A stretch of DNA of 64,000 bases from Christiangramia bathymodioli (GTDB lineage: Bacteria > Bacteroidota > Bacteroidia > Flavobacteriales > Flavobacteriaceae), in NCBI GenBank assembly GCA_009735695.1, contig SRSL01000008.1, forward strand, positions 1 to 64,000, in the 5' to 3' direction. The notes beneath the pieces were generated by a model. That model ran no database searches, had not been told where the DNA came from, and saw only the letters and a list, made by a program, of their open reading frames with translations. The stretch's first letter is position 1; each line of letters opens with the position of its first letter. Positions 6,990 through 16,386 of this stretch are shown here, one piece after another. The translations under genes and the position numbers were made by a program.

Positions 6990-7628
6990 TTGTTGAATAA
7001 AATTTTTAACAGATCCAAATGGTTAATTTTCGGTGCCCTGAGTGTTTCAGTGGGACTGTATCCAATTCTGTATTTTATTTTAGATCGACGTTTTGGATTA
7101 TTATCCTCTAAAAGCCCGGATTTGCTTCAGAATGTCACCTGGAATTTTGGCTTTTATGGCCATATCATTTTTGGCGGAATTGCCTTGTTGATCGGCTGGA
7201 CGCAATTCAATTCCAGATTACGAAGAAATAAGATGGCACTGCATCGAACTATCGGCAAAATATATGTTTTAACTGCTATAGTTAGTGGATTGTGCGGACT
7301 TTATATAGCTCAATTCGCAACTGGCGGAATTACGAACAGAATTGGATTTTCGCTAAGTGCAATTGTGTGGCTAACAACCACAATTTTAGCCTATAAATCC
7401 ATTAAATCCCGCAAAATCAGGTTACATAAAGAATATATGATCTACAGCTATGCAGTCTGCTTTTCTGCTGTTACCTTAAGAATATGGCTTCCTATACTTA
7501 CTGTAATAACCGGAAAATTTATTTCTGCTTACCTTATTACAGGCTGGTTAAGTTGGGTTCCTAATTTAATTGTGGCCTATTTTTTAATCAGCAGAGAAAG
7601 AAAAAAATTACCTGTACAAAGTTTTTAA
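6990..7628 (+). CDS. DUF2306 membrane protein
   Basis: 212 residues from tandem TTG codons at 6990/6993. An in-frame stop lies just upstream and no ATG occurs before residue 80, so a TTG start is likely. Six or seven hydrophobic segments are visible. HIIFGGIALLIGWTQF and HRTIGKIYVLTAIVSG are typical of DUF2306, a family of predicted haem- or quinone-type membrane proteins of unproven function. The histidines of GHIIFGG and LHRTIGK are candidates for a buried site. A TAACTTCAG motif at 6955-6963 may be its -7 promoter element. Confidence 0.75.
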   Translation: MLNKIFNRSKWLIFGALSVSVGLYPILYFILDRRFGLLSSKSPDLLQNVTWNFGFYGHIIFGGIALLIGWTQFNSRLRRNKMALHRTIGKIYVLTAIVSGLCGLYIAQFATGGITNRIGFSLSAIVWLTTTILAYKSIKSRKIRLHKEYMIYSYAVCFSAVTLRIWLPILTVITGKFISAYLITGWLSWVPNLIVAYFLISRERKKLPVQSF

Positions 7629-7739
7629 TAGCTAAACATGATCTTCACATCACCTAACTATTTTATTTATTAAAAAGGTATCCAAATACAACTAGATTTA
7701 TCCGTAAATTGAATAGTTGATAGCATTAAAAAATCACCA

Positions 7740-8198
7740 ATGGAAAAATTGAAATTTACAAAGAAGATAAGCGCACCAGCTCATAAAGTATATGAAACGA
7801 TGCTTGGCCTGAAAAATAAGAAAACTTATGAGTATTGGACAGCTGCTTTTAATCCTACTTCAACTTTTGAAGGCAGTTGGAATGAGGGTAGCAAAATCCT
7901 TTTTGTGGGAGAAGACGAAAATGGTAAAAAAGGTGGAATGGTTTCGGAAATTGCAGCTCACAAACCAGCAGACTTTATTTCAATTCGTCACTACGGAATA
8001 CTAGATGGGGACACAGAAGTAACTACAGGTGAACAGGTAGAAAAATGGGCAGGCGGATTCGAAAACTATTATTTTAAGGAAAATGATGGTATCACAACCG
8101 TAACCGTGGAGATGGATGCGATAGATGAATATTTAGATTACTTCAATAAAACTTATCCAGAAGCTCTGGATAGACTAAAGGAAATTTCAGAAAAATAG
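7740..8198 (+). CDS. SRPBCC (AHSA1-like) domain protein
   Basis: 152 residues, cytosolic. Its length and pattern fit the Bet v1/SRPBCC helix-grip fold: an N-terminal strand MEKLKFTKKISAPAHKVYE, then YEYWTAAFNP, the glycine-rich SWNEGSKILFVGED, and a long C-terminal helix YFNKTYPEALDRLKEIS. Such proteins bind hydrophobic ligands, and some belong to the Hsp90-activator-like group. No ligand can be assigned. It is a single gene. Confidence 0.75.
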   Translation: MEKLKFTKKISAPAHKVYETMLGLKNKKTYEYWTAAFNPTSTFEGSWNEGSKILFVGEDENGKKGGMVSEIAAHKPADFISIRHYGILDGDTEVTTGEQVEKWAGGFENYYFKENDGITTVTVEMDAIDEYLDYFNKTYPEALDRLKEISEK

Positions 8199-8212
8199 AA
8201 CCCATCCCATAT

Positions 8213-8226
8213 TAGGCTTATGCCTA
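8213..8226. terminator. Small hairpin downstream of the SRPBCC gene
   Basis: TAGGC-TTAT-GCCTA forms a 5 bp stem 15 bases after the stop codon. The downstream tract is T-rich but broken by GG, so termination is uncertain. Confidence 0.3.
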
Positions 8227-8448
8227 TTTAGGTCATTTTAGGTCAAGGAGTCGCACCACTTCAATTGAAATTCTAAAACCAAGATATTAATTAAATGGCC
8301 TTATTTACTCCAAAAAGAATTCATCCTTTGCTTCATAGCAAGCCTTACCGTTATCAATTAAAAGTTTATCTTGACAAAATTATAGGTCTGGTAAAATATC
8401 CCATTTTCAGACGCACCTACTTAATTGAAAGCATTTTAACCTTAAAGT

Positions 8449-9285
8449 ATGAAAAACATCCTATTCCTGCTCCTTTTTCTGAGTCTTGCAAGTTGCAATT
8501 CTGAAATTAAAAAAAAGGCAGAGCCTATGCATGTACTGCTCATCGGCAATAGTTTAACCTATTATAATGATATGCCACAAATGCTTCAGGAAATGCTGGA
8601 AGAAACCGACAGGAATATCATAGTTGAACAGGCCACTCACCCTGGATTTTCACTGGAAGCTCATTTGGATAATATCATTTTGGAGAGTTCGAAAGACCAA
8701 ATAAGCACTAGGAAAAAATCTGGTGAAGAAAAGACTGAAACCGAAAAAAAGATCCTGGAAAAAGATTGGGATATCATTGTTTTACAAACTGGCGGTGTGA
8801 GGATTATGGTTCCGGAAGTTCGTAACCAAAAAGTTGACCTGGCCATTAAACAGGTTAAAGAATTAAGCCATCCAGATACCAAATTTTACCTTTTTCAAAC
8901 CTGGGTAACCCAGGTGGAGTATCCCAGGGAGTTTTGTTATCCGGCATTCTTTATTAATCCTGAATCTGATATTGATGATAAAATTTGTTCTGCTAAATTA
9001 AATAATGAAAAAGATTACTTTAATGGGCTTCAGAAGGGCTATAAGGAATTGTCAAAAAATAATAATCTGGCGCTTACTCAACATGGTGAAATTTACCGAA
9101 AGCTTTCCCTCGAGCATCCTGAAATTGATCTATTAGAAGATAGTATGCATCCATCCAGGAAAGGTGCTTTTTTAAGTGCATGTATTTTATATAGACAGTT
9201 AACAGATAAAGATCCTGTTAATTTAGAGTATACTGCAGGCATTGACCCCGTTATCGGCAAAAGCCTGAAAAAAGCTGCTTCCTGA
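8449..9285 (+). CDS. SGNH/GDSL-type hydrolase lipoprotein
   Basis: 278 residues. The lipoprotein signal is MKNILFLLLFLSLASC. The first block VLLIGNSLTYYND carries the candidate nucleophile Ser and the last block DSMHPSRKG carries the Asp-His pair, as expected for SGNH hydrolases (possibly DUF4886-like). The middle block DWDIIVLQTGG corresponds to the block V region. The family removes acyl or acetyl groups from lipids, sugars or glycans; no substrate is evident. It should be anchored in the envelope. Confidence 0.8.
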   Translation: MKNILFLLLFLSLASCNSEIKKKAEPMHVLLIGNSLTYYNDMPQMLQEMLEETDRNIIVEQATHPGFSLEAHLDNIILESSKDQISTRKKSGEEKTETEKKILEKDWDIIVLQTGGVRIMVPEVRNQKVDLAIKQVKELSHPDTKFYLFQTWVTQVEYPREFCYPAFFINPESDIDDKICSAKLNNEKDYFNGLQKGYKELSKNNNLALTQHGEIYRKLSLEHPEIDLLEDSMHPSRKGAFLSACILYRQLTDKDPVNLEYTAGIDPVIGKSLKKAAS

Positions 9286-9420
9286 TGTAATTTACGCCTT
9301 CAGCAAAATCTCCTGAAAATGGAATGTAATAAACCCTATCGCTTTTATGCTTATTTTTATTTCTGAAACAACCTGGAAGCATTTCCACTGCAAAGGCGTA
9401 GGTCGTTAAAGATTAATCCT

Positions 9421-9852
9421 ATGAAACAATATCTTATAGTACTCCTCTTTTTTCCTTGGTTAGGGGTCGGTCAGGAGTCGGAAGATTTCAAACAAATGGA
9501 TCTGGCAGAACTCAATGAGTATTTGTTCGTTGAAATGGCCTTAAATAAAAATACCGAAGCCCTTAAAAATATTGCTACGGATGATTATATTTTCATAGGC
9601 GCTCCTGGTATTATTGAAGATAAACAACAGGTGATAAATGGCGTTAATAACCTGAATATTTCTTCTGTTAAGCTTAGCGTAGATAAAATTATTGAGAAGG
9701 ATAAGCTCGGTATAGTTGTGGGAGTTCTGGAAATGAAAGGCAGCATTATGAGCAGACCGGTTCCTGAGAAAATAAGATTTACCAGTGTATTTATCAAACA
9801 GTATAACATGTGGAAACTTCAGGCGAGAACCATGACTCTGATAAAAATGTAA
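9421..9852 (+). CDS. Secreted NTF2-like (DUF4440-type) protein
   Basis: 143 residues. The signal peptide MKQYLIVLLFFPWLGVGQES is followed by one compact alpha+beta domain. NTF2/DUF4440 features are visible: an N-terminal helix with MALNKNTEALKNIATDDYIFI, then a tail of strands ending IRFTSVFIKQYNMWKLQARTMTLI. These cone-shaped folds bind small molecules. No catalytic residues can be assigned. Confidence 0.65.
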   Translation: MKQYLIVLLFFPWLGVGQESEDFKQMDLAELNEYLFVEMALNKNTEALKNIATDDYIFIGAPGIIEDKQQVINGVNNLNISSVKLSVDKIIEKDKLGIVVGVLEMKGSIMSRPVPEKIRFTSVFIKQYNMWKLQARTMTLIKM

Positions 9853-9990
9853 CATTTCATAGCCGTCCATATATTTTGACAGGCAACATGGTCGTTGTTT
9901 CATTACATTTAGAAACAAAAAAATTGAATCTCCCTTAACTCACGTATTGGAAAAATAGCTAATTTCAGTTACTTTTTTAATTGACCATAC

Positions 9991-10560
9991 GTGAGAAAGT
10001 TCAGGAAGCTTTTCAAAAGGAAGTTTATTAACTACATAGCGATCGCTATTAGCGCTCTTACTCTAATTGCATTCATTTACCAGACCTCGGTAATCAGCGA
10101 GCAGCAACATATGTCTGTCTATCCGCATTTGATGCTCAACAATGAAAAAGGCGGAAGTTTAAATTACGCGTATAGTTTAACCAACAAGGGAGTTGGACCT
10201 GCAATCATCGAAAAAGTGAGAATTAGCGATGGCTCTGGCAGGTTTTACGATGATTTAGGTTTGTACCTCATGGATACGATCCCGGAAAAATATCATAGTG
10301 ATCTTTTAATTTCAAATATTACCAATGGCCAGCTGATTTCACCAGGAGAAAAGCTGGAATTGATTTCCCTGAATAATGATCCAGAGGAGATAGAAATGTC
10401 AAAAGCCGATACTCTCGTTAAAGTAGCTCCTATTATACTTTCCAATAAAATATACAGCCTACTAAATTCTGAGAACTTTTTAATGGAAATCGAATATAAA
10501 TCGGTATATGATACTAAATGGAGAATCACCAACACAACAAAATCTCCGGAAGAACTCTAG
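9991..10560 (+). CDS. Membrane-anchored hypothetical protein
   Basis: 189 residues starting at GTG 9991; an in-frame stop lies 9 bases upstream and no ATG precedes the membrane segment. The basic N-terminus (RKFRKLFKRKF) precedes one transmembrane helix INYIAIAISALTLIAFIY. The rest should lie outside the cytoplasmic membrane and begins with a beta-rich segment YAYSLTNKGVGPAIIEKVRI, which recalls immunoglobulin-like domains of small envelope proteins. Family not recognised. A TAATTTCAG motif at 9960-9968 may be its -7 element. Confidence 0.7.
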   Translation: MRKFRKLFKRKFINYIAIAISALTLIAFIYQTSVISEQQHMSVYPHLMLNNEKGGSLNYAYSLTNKGVGPAIIEKVRISDGSGRFYDDLGLYLMDTIPEKYHSDLLISNITNGQLISPGEKLELISLNNDPEEIEMSKADTLVKVAPIILSNKIYSLLNSENFLMEIEYKSVYDTKWRITNTTKSPEEL

Positions 10561-10741
10561 TTTTGATCATTTCAGAATTGATTTATTACCTTCTTTAAAA
10601 TTTTGAAAAGTTCCCTTAATAACTCTTTGGCAGCCTGGCAAACATTTTTCAGGCAAAACAGTTAGAATACTTTTTATTTTGAAAACTAATCCTTGCAAAA
10701 GCAATTAACTATTGGTTTACATTTGATTAAAAAATCTTTTT

Positions 10742-11695
10742 ATGATTATACCTGGTATTCTGGTCGTCGCAGGATTCGCTGCGCTCATTTTCGGGGCAAA
10801 CTGGCTGGTAGATGGAGCTTCAGCCCTGGCAAAAAGATATAATGTTCCAGACCTGGTCATAGGCTTGACGATCGTGGCATTCGGAACTTCTGCTCCAGAA
10901 CTGGTGGTAAATAGCATTGCTTCTTCAAAAGGACTTTCAGATATCGTGCTGGGGAATATTATTGGAAGTAATAATTTTAATCTTTTTATCATCCTTGGCT
11001 TAGCCGGGTTAATTTATCCAGTTAAGGTGCAGTCGTCCACTGCATGGAAGGAAATCCCTATCTCGCTGCTGGTTAGTGTGCTTTTATTATTTCTGCTAAA
11101 CGATTTTGTTTTCAGCGGGGAAACCTCTTCCAGCCGAATTGACGGCCTGGTCATGTTAGTATTCTTTATCGTGTTTCTGTATTATGTTTTTAAGCAAATA
11201 AAGAATGATCCTCAAAGCATTTCCAGTGAAGATCATATATCAGTTAAAAAGATATGGGGCCTCATAATCGTGGGGTTAGGCGGATTGATTTTGGGGGGAC
11301 AACTGGTGGTGACAAATAGCGTGGAAATCGCAAATGCATTACAGGTAAGTGAAAAAATAATCGGTTTAACGATAGTCGCTGCGGGAACTTCCTTACCTGA
11401 ACTGGTAACTTCTATTGTCGCTGCAACCAAAAAGAATAGCGATATAGCGATTGGGAATGTGATTGGATCTAACGTTTTCAACATTTTGCTCATCCTGGCA
11501 ATTAGCAGCATAATTAACCCGGTTCAGTTTAACCCTAAATTTAATCTTGACCTGTATATCCTGATTGGAGGTACTATTTTTCTGTTAACATCCATGCTTA
11601 CCGGACAGCGGAAAAAACTAGACCGTTGGGAAGCAGGCGTCCTCTTCGCCTTTTACATTATTTATACAACTTACCTGGTATGGAAAGAATTATAA
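10742..11695 (+). CDS. Ca2+/Na+ antiporter (YrbG/NCX family)
   Basis: 317 residues with about ten hydrophobic segments. The two signature alpha repeats are plain: GTSAPELVVNSIASS with GNIIGSNNFNL in the first half, and GTSLPELVTSIVAAT with GNVIGSNVFNI in the second. The acidic Glu residues of both repeats, which bind the cation, are conserved. The protein exchanges Na+ (or K+/H+) for Ca2+ across the inner membrane. It is a single gene whose length is normal for the bacterial family. Confidence 0.92.
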   Translation: MIIPGILVVAGFAALIFGANWLVDGASALAKRYNVPDLVIGLTIVAFGTSAPELVVNSIASSKGLSDIVLGNIIGSNNFNLFIILGLAGLIYPVKVQSSTAWKEIPISLLVSVLLLFLLNDFVFSGETSSSRIDGLVMLVFFIVFLYYVFKQIKNDPQSISSEDHISVKKIWGLIIVGLGGLILGGQLVVTNSVEIANALQVSEKIIGLTIVAAGTSLPELVTSIVAATKKNSDIAIGNVIGSNVFNILLILAISSIINPVQFNPKFNLDLYILIGGTIFLLTSMLTGQRKKLDRWEAGVLFAFYIIYTTYLVWKEL

Positions 11696-11924
11696 AAGGA
11701 ATCTTTTGGTGAAAGAGGCCGTGTGGCACAAAGGAATGAACAGTTTTTGATCATAAAAAAACAACCGTGAGAAATTCATTATCTTGGAGCATAAACCAAA
11801 TTATCAAGAAGTCTCTTTTTATCTAATAAGAGAGGAAATTTAAATTCTGAAGAAAATTTGGTAACCTGATTTAATAGAAATATACGGCCGTGGTTCATGG
11901 CTAGGTCTAATTTGAAAACCGAGA

Positions 11925-12335
11925 ATGAATAGATTCCTAAAAACCGCTTTAAAGATATTCGGCTTATCCTGCATTTTGTTTTTGATCACTTTTTCATTGT
12001 TTTTTATAGAGGCACAATTAGATCAACCGGCGAGAAGCGGAGAGGGCTCTGTTTTAAACCTCCTGCCCTATCTTTTCACCAGCCTGATCTGGATTTTCCT
12101 ACTCTTAACCTCTCTGTATCACTTTCTATTCGATTCAAAAACGGCCGTTATTAGAATGATCTGGGCCATAAGTTTAACCAGCCTTACCGGTATGGTGGTT
12201 TATAATTTCGGATTCTGGTTAGATGATGGTTTTAGTTCAATAAATATGAGCCTGCCCTACTTAATAGTATTAGTTATAGGTGGTTTTAGCCTTTTTTTGC
12301 TGCATAATTTGATCTTCAGAAAACAGGGCTTTTGA
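11925..12335 (+). CDS. Small four-helix membrane protein
   Basis: 136 residues with four clear hydrophobic segments (about 13-30, 45-65, 75-97, 108-128). No domain was recognised. The 229 bp upstream hold a TATCTTGG motif near 11786 that resembles a -7 element but lies far from the start. Function unknown. Confidence 0.65.
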   Translation: MNRFLKTALKIFGLSCILFLITFSLFFIEAQLDQPARSGEGSVLNLLPYLFTSLIWIFLLLTSLYHFLFDSKTAVIRMIWAISLTSLTGMVVYNFGFWLDDGFSSINMSLPYLIVLVIGGFSLFLLHNLIFRKQGF

Positions 12336-12482
12336 TTTTTATTAATTTTCTGAAAGCAACTTCTGTAATTAATAGAGTAAAGATTTGTAATCTTTTGGTC
12401 ACATTCACTATACACAGTAGATTTCCGTATAAAATCAATATCTTCAACTCCATTTCAAATTTAACTGCACACGCGAATTTTG

Positions 12483-13145
12483 ATGAGTAAAACATTTTTA
12501 CATGCAATAATCTTTGTGATCTTCAGTATCAATTGTCTGTCACAAAAGAAAAATCCTTCAGAATTTATTCCTGACGGATATATACTTTCTGAACACCACA
12601 CGGGCGACCTGAATTATGATAAAAAGAAAGATCATGTTCTTATTATCAAGGACACCAGGGAAGAGGCGATTATAAAGAACAGAGCTGGAGAAATCATGGA
12701 GCGCAACAGGAGAGGCATTATAATCCTTCTCGATAAAGGTGATGATTTGGAAAAAGTAGTTGAAAACAAAGATTGTTTTATTTCAGAAAATGAAGATGGC
12801 GGAGTTTACTTCCCGCCAGAATTAAGCTTCCAAACGCTTGACAACTTTTTGCATATTCATTTCAGCCGAGGAAGATATGGCTATAAAAAATATATTTTCA
12901 GATATGAAGACTCAAGTTTCAGGCTGATTAGTTTCGAAATAAGTCATAATTATGGGCCAAAGGTGCTGAAGAGGAAAGAAATCGATTTTATTAAAATGGA
13001 AAGAACGCTTGTTGAAAATATCAATAAATATGGTAACGCTGAAGAGGAGAGCTTTCAGGTCGTATCAAATATGATCGAAATCGAGGATCGCATTAAATTA
13101 TCTGAAATCGAAAAGTTTGAAGATCTAGAGTTTGAAGCATTTTAA
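12483..13145 (+). CDS. Secreted protein with a calcium-loop-like DLNYDKKKD motif
   Basis: 220 residues from ATG 12483 (the frame also has a TTG at 12480). A signal peptide is followed by a beta-rich domain. HTGDLNYDKKKDHVLII resembles the GDLNxDGxxD loops of FG-GAP/VCBS repeats and of secreted proteins that describe a record of unknown function in Bacteroidota. Further segments IILLDKGDDL and FLHIHFSRGRYGYKKYIF repeat the strand pattern. No enzymatic motif was seen. Confidence 0.7.
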   Translation: MSKTFLHAIIFVIFSINCLSQKKNPSEFIPDGYILSEHHTGDLNYDKKKDHVLIIKDTREEAIIKNRAGEIMERNRRGIIILLDKGDDLEKVVENKDCFISENEDGGVYFPPELSFQTLDNFLHIHFSRGRYGYKKYIFRYEDSSFRLISFEISHNYGPKVLKRKEIDFIKMERTLVENINKYGNAEEESFQVVSNMIEIEDRIKLSEIEKFEDLEFEAF

Positions 13146-13340
13146 AGTTTTTAAATTTCAGCAGAAATACATTTGAGTAACATTCCATCATCGCAACTCT
13201 TTAGATGCTCTTCGGGTTGAGCAACCTCCTGTTCTTCAAAATTCACCTCCTCAGGATGTCGCGACGAAAATTCGAAAATTTTTCTTCTTGATCTCGAATA
13301 GTTACCGATACAAAAAATAAAAACAGATAAGACAAACGGC

Positions 13341-13372
13341 TTGTACAAGTATCCAAAAATTGGATAACTTGG
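13341..13372 (+). promoter_or_regulatory. Candidate flavobacterial promoter for the MFS gene
   Basis: TTG (13341-13343), 21 bases, then TAACTTGG (13365-13372), close to the Bacteroidota consensus TTG-N(17-23)-TAnnTTTG. It would start transcription about 35 bases before the ATG at 13416. Confidence 0.5.
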
Positions 13373-13415
13373 CAAAGCATACCACTTCAAGTAAAAGTTC
13401 TACAATACCTTTTAT

Positions 13416-14645
13416 ATGAATACCGATGAAATAAAACTGGGACTTAAAGAAAACTGGAAACAGTTTACCTTATTGGTTGTGATCAATGCGTTTGTTGGCG
13501 GAATGATCGGGATGGAACGTTCTATCTTTCCCCAGTTTGCAGAATCTGAATTTGGGATTGCTTCCAAAACAGCCATTCTTTCCTTTATTACCGCTTTTGG
13601 AATTACCAAGGCCATCGCCAACTTTTATACCGGGAGGCTTGCTAACCAATACGGTCGTAAAAATTTGCTTTTAATCGGCTGGCTTCTTGCCATCCCGGTT
13701 CCATTTATTCTCATCTATGCGCCAGCCTGGAGTTTTGTGGTTTTTGCCAATATTCTGCTAGGTGCGAGTCAGGGCCTGGCATGGAGCAGTACCGTGGTAA
13801 TGAAGATAGACCTGGTTGGTGAAAAAGACCGGGGCCTGGCAATGGGATTAAACGAATTCTCTGGCTATTTTGCAGTGGGTGTCGTCGCCTTTCTTACCGG
13901 TTGGATCGCTAATACTTATGGCGTTACTCCCTACCCATTCTACCTCGGAATTTTTATTGCCTTTGTAGGTTTACTCCTTTCAATATTTTGGGTGAGAGAT
14001 ACCCGGGACTTTGTCAATAAGGAAAGTTCAACCAATAAAACGGGACAGCTCGAAAACATTTTCCTGGAAACCACCTTTAAAAATAAGACCCTGAGCTCGG
14101 TAACTCAGGCAGGCCTGGTGAACAATCTAAATGATGGAATGATCTGGGGGCTACTTCCCATCATTCTTCTTTCACTCAACTATAACAACGAAAATATTGG
14201 GATCATCACCGCGATCTATCCTACCGTTTGGGGATTCGGACAACTATTTACGGGTAAAATGTCTGACCACTATTCAAAAAAAGCAATGCTATTCTGGGGG
14301 ATGTTGTTGCAGGGTATCGCTATTTTCCTCATTCCGTTCAGTAATGATTTTTACATCCTGGCATTCATATCAGGTATTATAGGTTTAGGAACCGCTTTGG
14401 TCTACCCCACTTTTCTGTCTACGATTGCCCAGGCTACCAGTCCTATTCAACGGGCAGAAAGCATCGGGACCTTCAGGCTTTGGCGGGATTTAGGTTACGC
14501 ATTTGGTGCGATCATTTCGGGAATAACTGCCGACCTTTTTGGGGTGGAATATGCTATTTACCTGATTGGTGGATTAACCATTATTTCTTCTCTTATCATA
14601 AAATTCAGAATGCCTAAACATATTAAATCTACTTCAGCAACCTAA
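13416..14645 (+). CDS. MFS transporter
   Basis: 409 residues with about 12 hydrophobic segments. The loop after the second segment has YTGRLANQYGRKNLLLIG, the MFS motif A equivalent, and a second copy TGKMSDHYSKKAMLFWG starts the second half. The family exports or imports small solutes using ion gradients. The substrate cannot be inferred from the sequence or the neighbours. It is a single gene with its own promoter. Confidence 0.88.
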   Translation: MNTDEIKLGLKENWKQFTLLVVINAFVGGMIGMERSIFPQFAESEFGIASKTAILSFITAFGITKAIANFYTGRLANQYGRKNLLLIGWLLAIPVPFILIYAPAWSFVVFANILLGASQGLAWSSTVVMKIDLVGEKDRGLAMGLNEFSGYFAVGVVAFLTGWIANTYGVTPYPFYLGIFIAFVGLLLSIFWVRDTRDFVNKESSTNKTGQLENIFLETTFKNKTLSSVTQAGLVNNLNDGMIWGLLPIILLSLNYNNENIGIITAIYPTVWGFGQLFTGKMSDHYSKKAMLFWGMLLQGIAIFLIPFSNDFYILAFISGIIGLGTALVYPTFLSTIAQATSPIQRAESIGTFRLWRDLGYAFGAIISGITADLFGVEYAIYLIGGLTIISSLIIKFRMPKHIKSTSAT

Positions 14646-14759
14646 ATACAACAGCTAATTAACTGAAATATATTATTTTAGATACAGGTAAACTCAAGCG
14701 CTGATTGAGAAATGATACCAAAAATTAGCTGTAAAAATGAACTCATTTAAACCATCAAT

Positions 14760-15329
14760 ATGAAATATGTATTAGCAATTGTTTTTGTTTGGATTAGCGT
14801 GGCGAATGGATTTGGACAGACAGCTGATTTGAAGACAACAGATCAAACTGAGGTTAACAAGGAAATTGCACGCAATTTCTACAAGGACCTATGGTTTACT
14901 AATAATACTGATAAATACGGAAAATATGTTGCCGAAGAATATGTGGTTCACGATATCTTCGACAGGAAAGCCGTAACAGAGCCAGCGGTAGAACAAAAGA
15001 ATATTGCAGACAGGTTCTGGGATACGGGCGAATTAAGCGGAAAGATTGATTACCAGATAGCTGAAGGGGATTTAGTGGCCACAAGATGGCATGCAAGCCT
15101 TGAACCCAAAACATTCACCGGGCAGCTTTTTGGAATGGAAAAACTCGCCATAATTAATGTTTTCAGGATTAAGGATGGAAAAATTGTAGAAATCTGGAAT
15201 CACCGGCATGACATAGAGACCAATCAAACTCTTAAATATACTTTTCAAGGTTTGTTAATCGGACTTTTAATAGCACTCATTCCTACAGTGATCGCCTGGC
15301 GCTTAAGAAGAAAATTAAAAGCTCGGTAA
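14760..15329 (+). CDS. SnoaL-like protein with signal peptide and C-terminal membrane anchor
   Basis: 189 residues. A signal peptide (ending GFGQT) is followed by a SnoaL-like ester-cyclase/NTF2 domain (about 35-155): ARNFYKDLWFTNNTDKYGKYVAEEYVVHD, then LVATRWHASL and IVEIWNHRHD. The C-terminal helix GLLIGLLIALIPTVIAWRL followed by RRKLKAR is a tail anchor, unusual for this fold. It would hold the domain on the periplasmic face. A TATTTTAG motif at 14674-14681 may belong to its promoter. Ligand unknown. Confidence 0.75.
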   Translation: MKYVLAIVFVWISVANGFGQTADLKTTDQTEVNKEIARNFYKDLWFTNNTDKYGKYVAEEYVVHDIFDRKAVTEPAVEQKNIADRFWDTGELSGKIDYQIAEGDLVATRWHASLEPKTFTGQLFGMEKLAIINVFRIKDGKIVEIWNHRHDIETNQTLKYTFQGLLIGLLIALIPTVIAWRLRRKLKAR

Positions 15330-15349
15330 ACTGGCATATATTTAAAAAT

Positions 15350-15682
15350 ATGAAAGCCACTATCACCTCTATTGAGTTAAAGGGCCCTGTAAAGTTTTTC
15401 GCATTATCCTACAGCGCCATGAAAATCATTAAACAGCTAAGGGCTACTAATTGTAGAGACTTCAAAAAAAGGGGATTCTGGACCTGGCATTATACGATGA
15501 CGCTGTGGAATAATGAACAGGAACTAAAGGATTTTGCCGGTAGCGGGGCTCATTTAGAAGCGATGAAAAAAAGTAAAAAGATCGCGAGGGAAATAAGGAC
15601 CATTACCATAGAAACTGATCATCTACCCGACTGGACCGAGGCGAAAAGACTCTTAAAAGCCGATACGAGATTAAAATTTTAA
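15350..15682 (+). CDS. Small dimeric alpha/beta-barrel-like protein (ABM/DUF3291-like)
   Basis: 110 residues, cytosolic, starting 20 bases after the SnoaL-like gene, so probably cotranscribed. The pattern of strand (MKATITSIEL), helix, WTWHYTMTLWNNEQELKDFAGSGAHLEAMKKS and a C-terminal strand resembles antibiotic-biosynthesis-monooxygenase or DUF3291 proteins, where a Trp/His pocket binds small ligands. Family call tentative. Confidence 0.6.
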   Translation: MKATITSIELKGPVKFFALSYSAMKIIKQLRATNCRDFKKRGFWTWHYTMTLWNNEQELKDFAGSGAHLEAMKKSKKIAREIRTITIETDHLPDWTEAKRLLKADTRLKF

Positions 15683-15750
15683 TCCTTATTTCTGGGCTGT
15701 TATACATGCAAACTTCCGCTGGGCTTAAAATTCCGGGTAAATTTAGAACA

Positions 15751-16293
15751 ATGTTAGAACCACTGAATATTCATATTAGACAGGAAACAGAAAAGGATCA
15801 TAAAACAGTCTTTGAAGTCATAAAGGAGTCGTTCCAGGACGAGAAAATGAGCAACCATAAAGAGCAGTTTTTGGTTGAAAAATTGAGAAAATCCAATGCA
15901 TTTATTCCTGAACTGTCTCTCGTTGCCGAATTTGAAAACAAAATTGTTGGTTATATTCTATTAACCCGGGTTAAAATAAAGAATAACCATAACACTTTCG
16001 ATTCTCTTGCCCTCGCTCCTATTTCGGTTTTGCCAGAATTTCAAGGGAGAGGAATCGGTAGCGCTTTGATAAATTTTGCCCAACAAAAAGCACGGGCCCT
16101 TGATTTTAGTTCAGTTGTTTTGCTTGGACATGAAAATTATTACCCCAGGTTTGGATATAAAAGGGCCGAATTATTTAATATTGAATTTCCCTTTAAAGCT
16201 CCAAAAGAGAATTGTATGCTTGTAGAACTGAAAAAGGATGCTTTGAAGGAAATCAAAGGCCTGGTAGAATATCCAAAAGAGTTTTATGAGTAA
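15751..16293 (+). CDS. GNAT-family N-acetyltransferase
   Basis: About 180 residues from ATG 15751; an ATG at 15706 would add 15 residues upstream of the first strand. The acetyl-CoA loop is plain: VLPEFQGRGIGSALINFAQQKA (motif Q/R-x-x-G-x-G). A second family mark is LGHENYYPRFGYKRAE, typical of YhbS-like members. It transfers an acetyl group from acetyl-CoA to an amine; the acceptor is unknown. Confidence 0.85.
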   Translation: MLEPLNIHIRQETEKDHKTVFEVIKESFQDEKMSNHKEQFLVEKLRKSNAFIPELSLVAEFENKIVGYILLTRVKIKNNHNTFDSLALAPISVLPEFQGRGIGSALINFAQQKARALDFSSVVLLGHENYYPRFGYKRAELFNIEFPFKAPKENCMLVELKKDALKEIKGLVEYPKEFYE

Positions 16294-16386
16294 TTAAGCT
16301 GGCGGCGTATGCCTCAAAGGATAAAACCTTTTATATTAAACCAATTTTAAAAAAGTTGACACAACCTCACTAAAAAATTGCTTAAG

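Noticed and set aside
8295-8504. 69-codon ORF upstream of the SGNH hydrolase
   Set aside because: Overlaps the start of the hydrolase gene in another frame and has no recognisable signal, domain or codon pattern.
13151-13390. 79-codon leftward ORF between the secreted protein and the MFS gene
   Set aside because: It overlaps the candidate promoter of the MFS gene (13341-13372) and has no known family; retained only as a possible small gene if transcripts are found.
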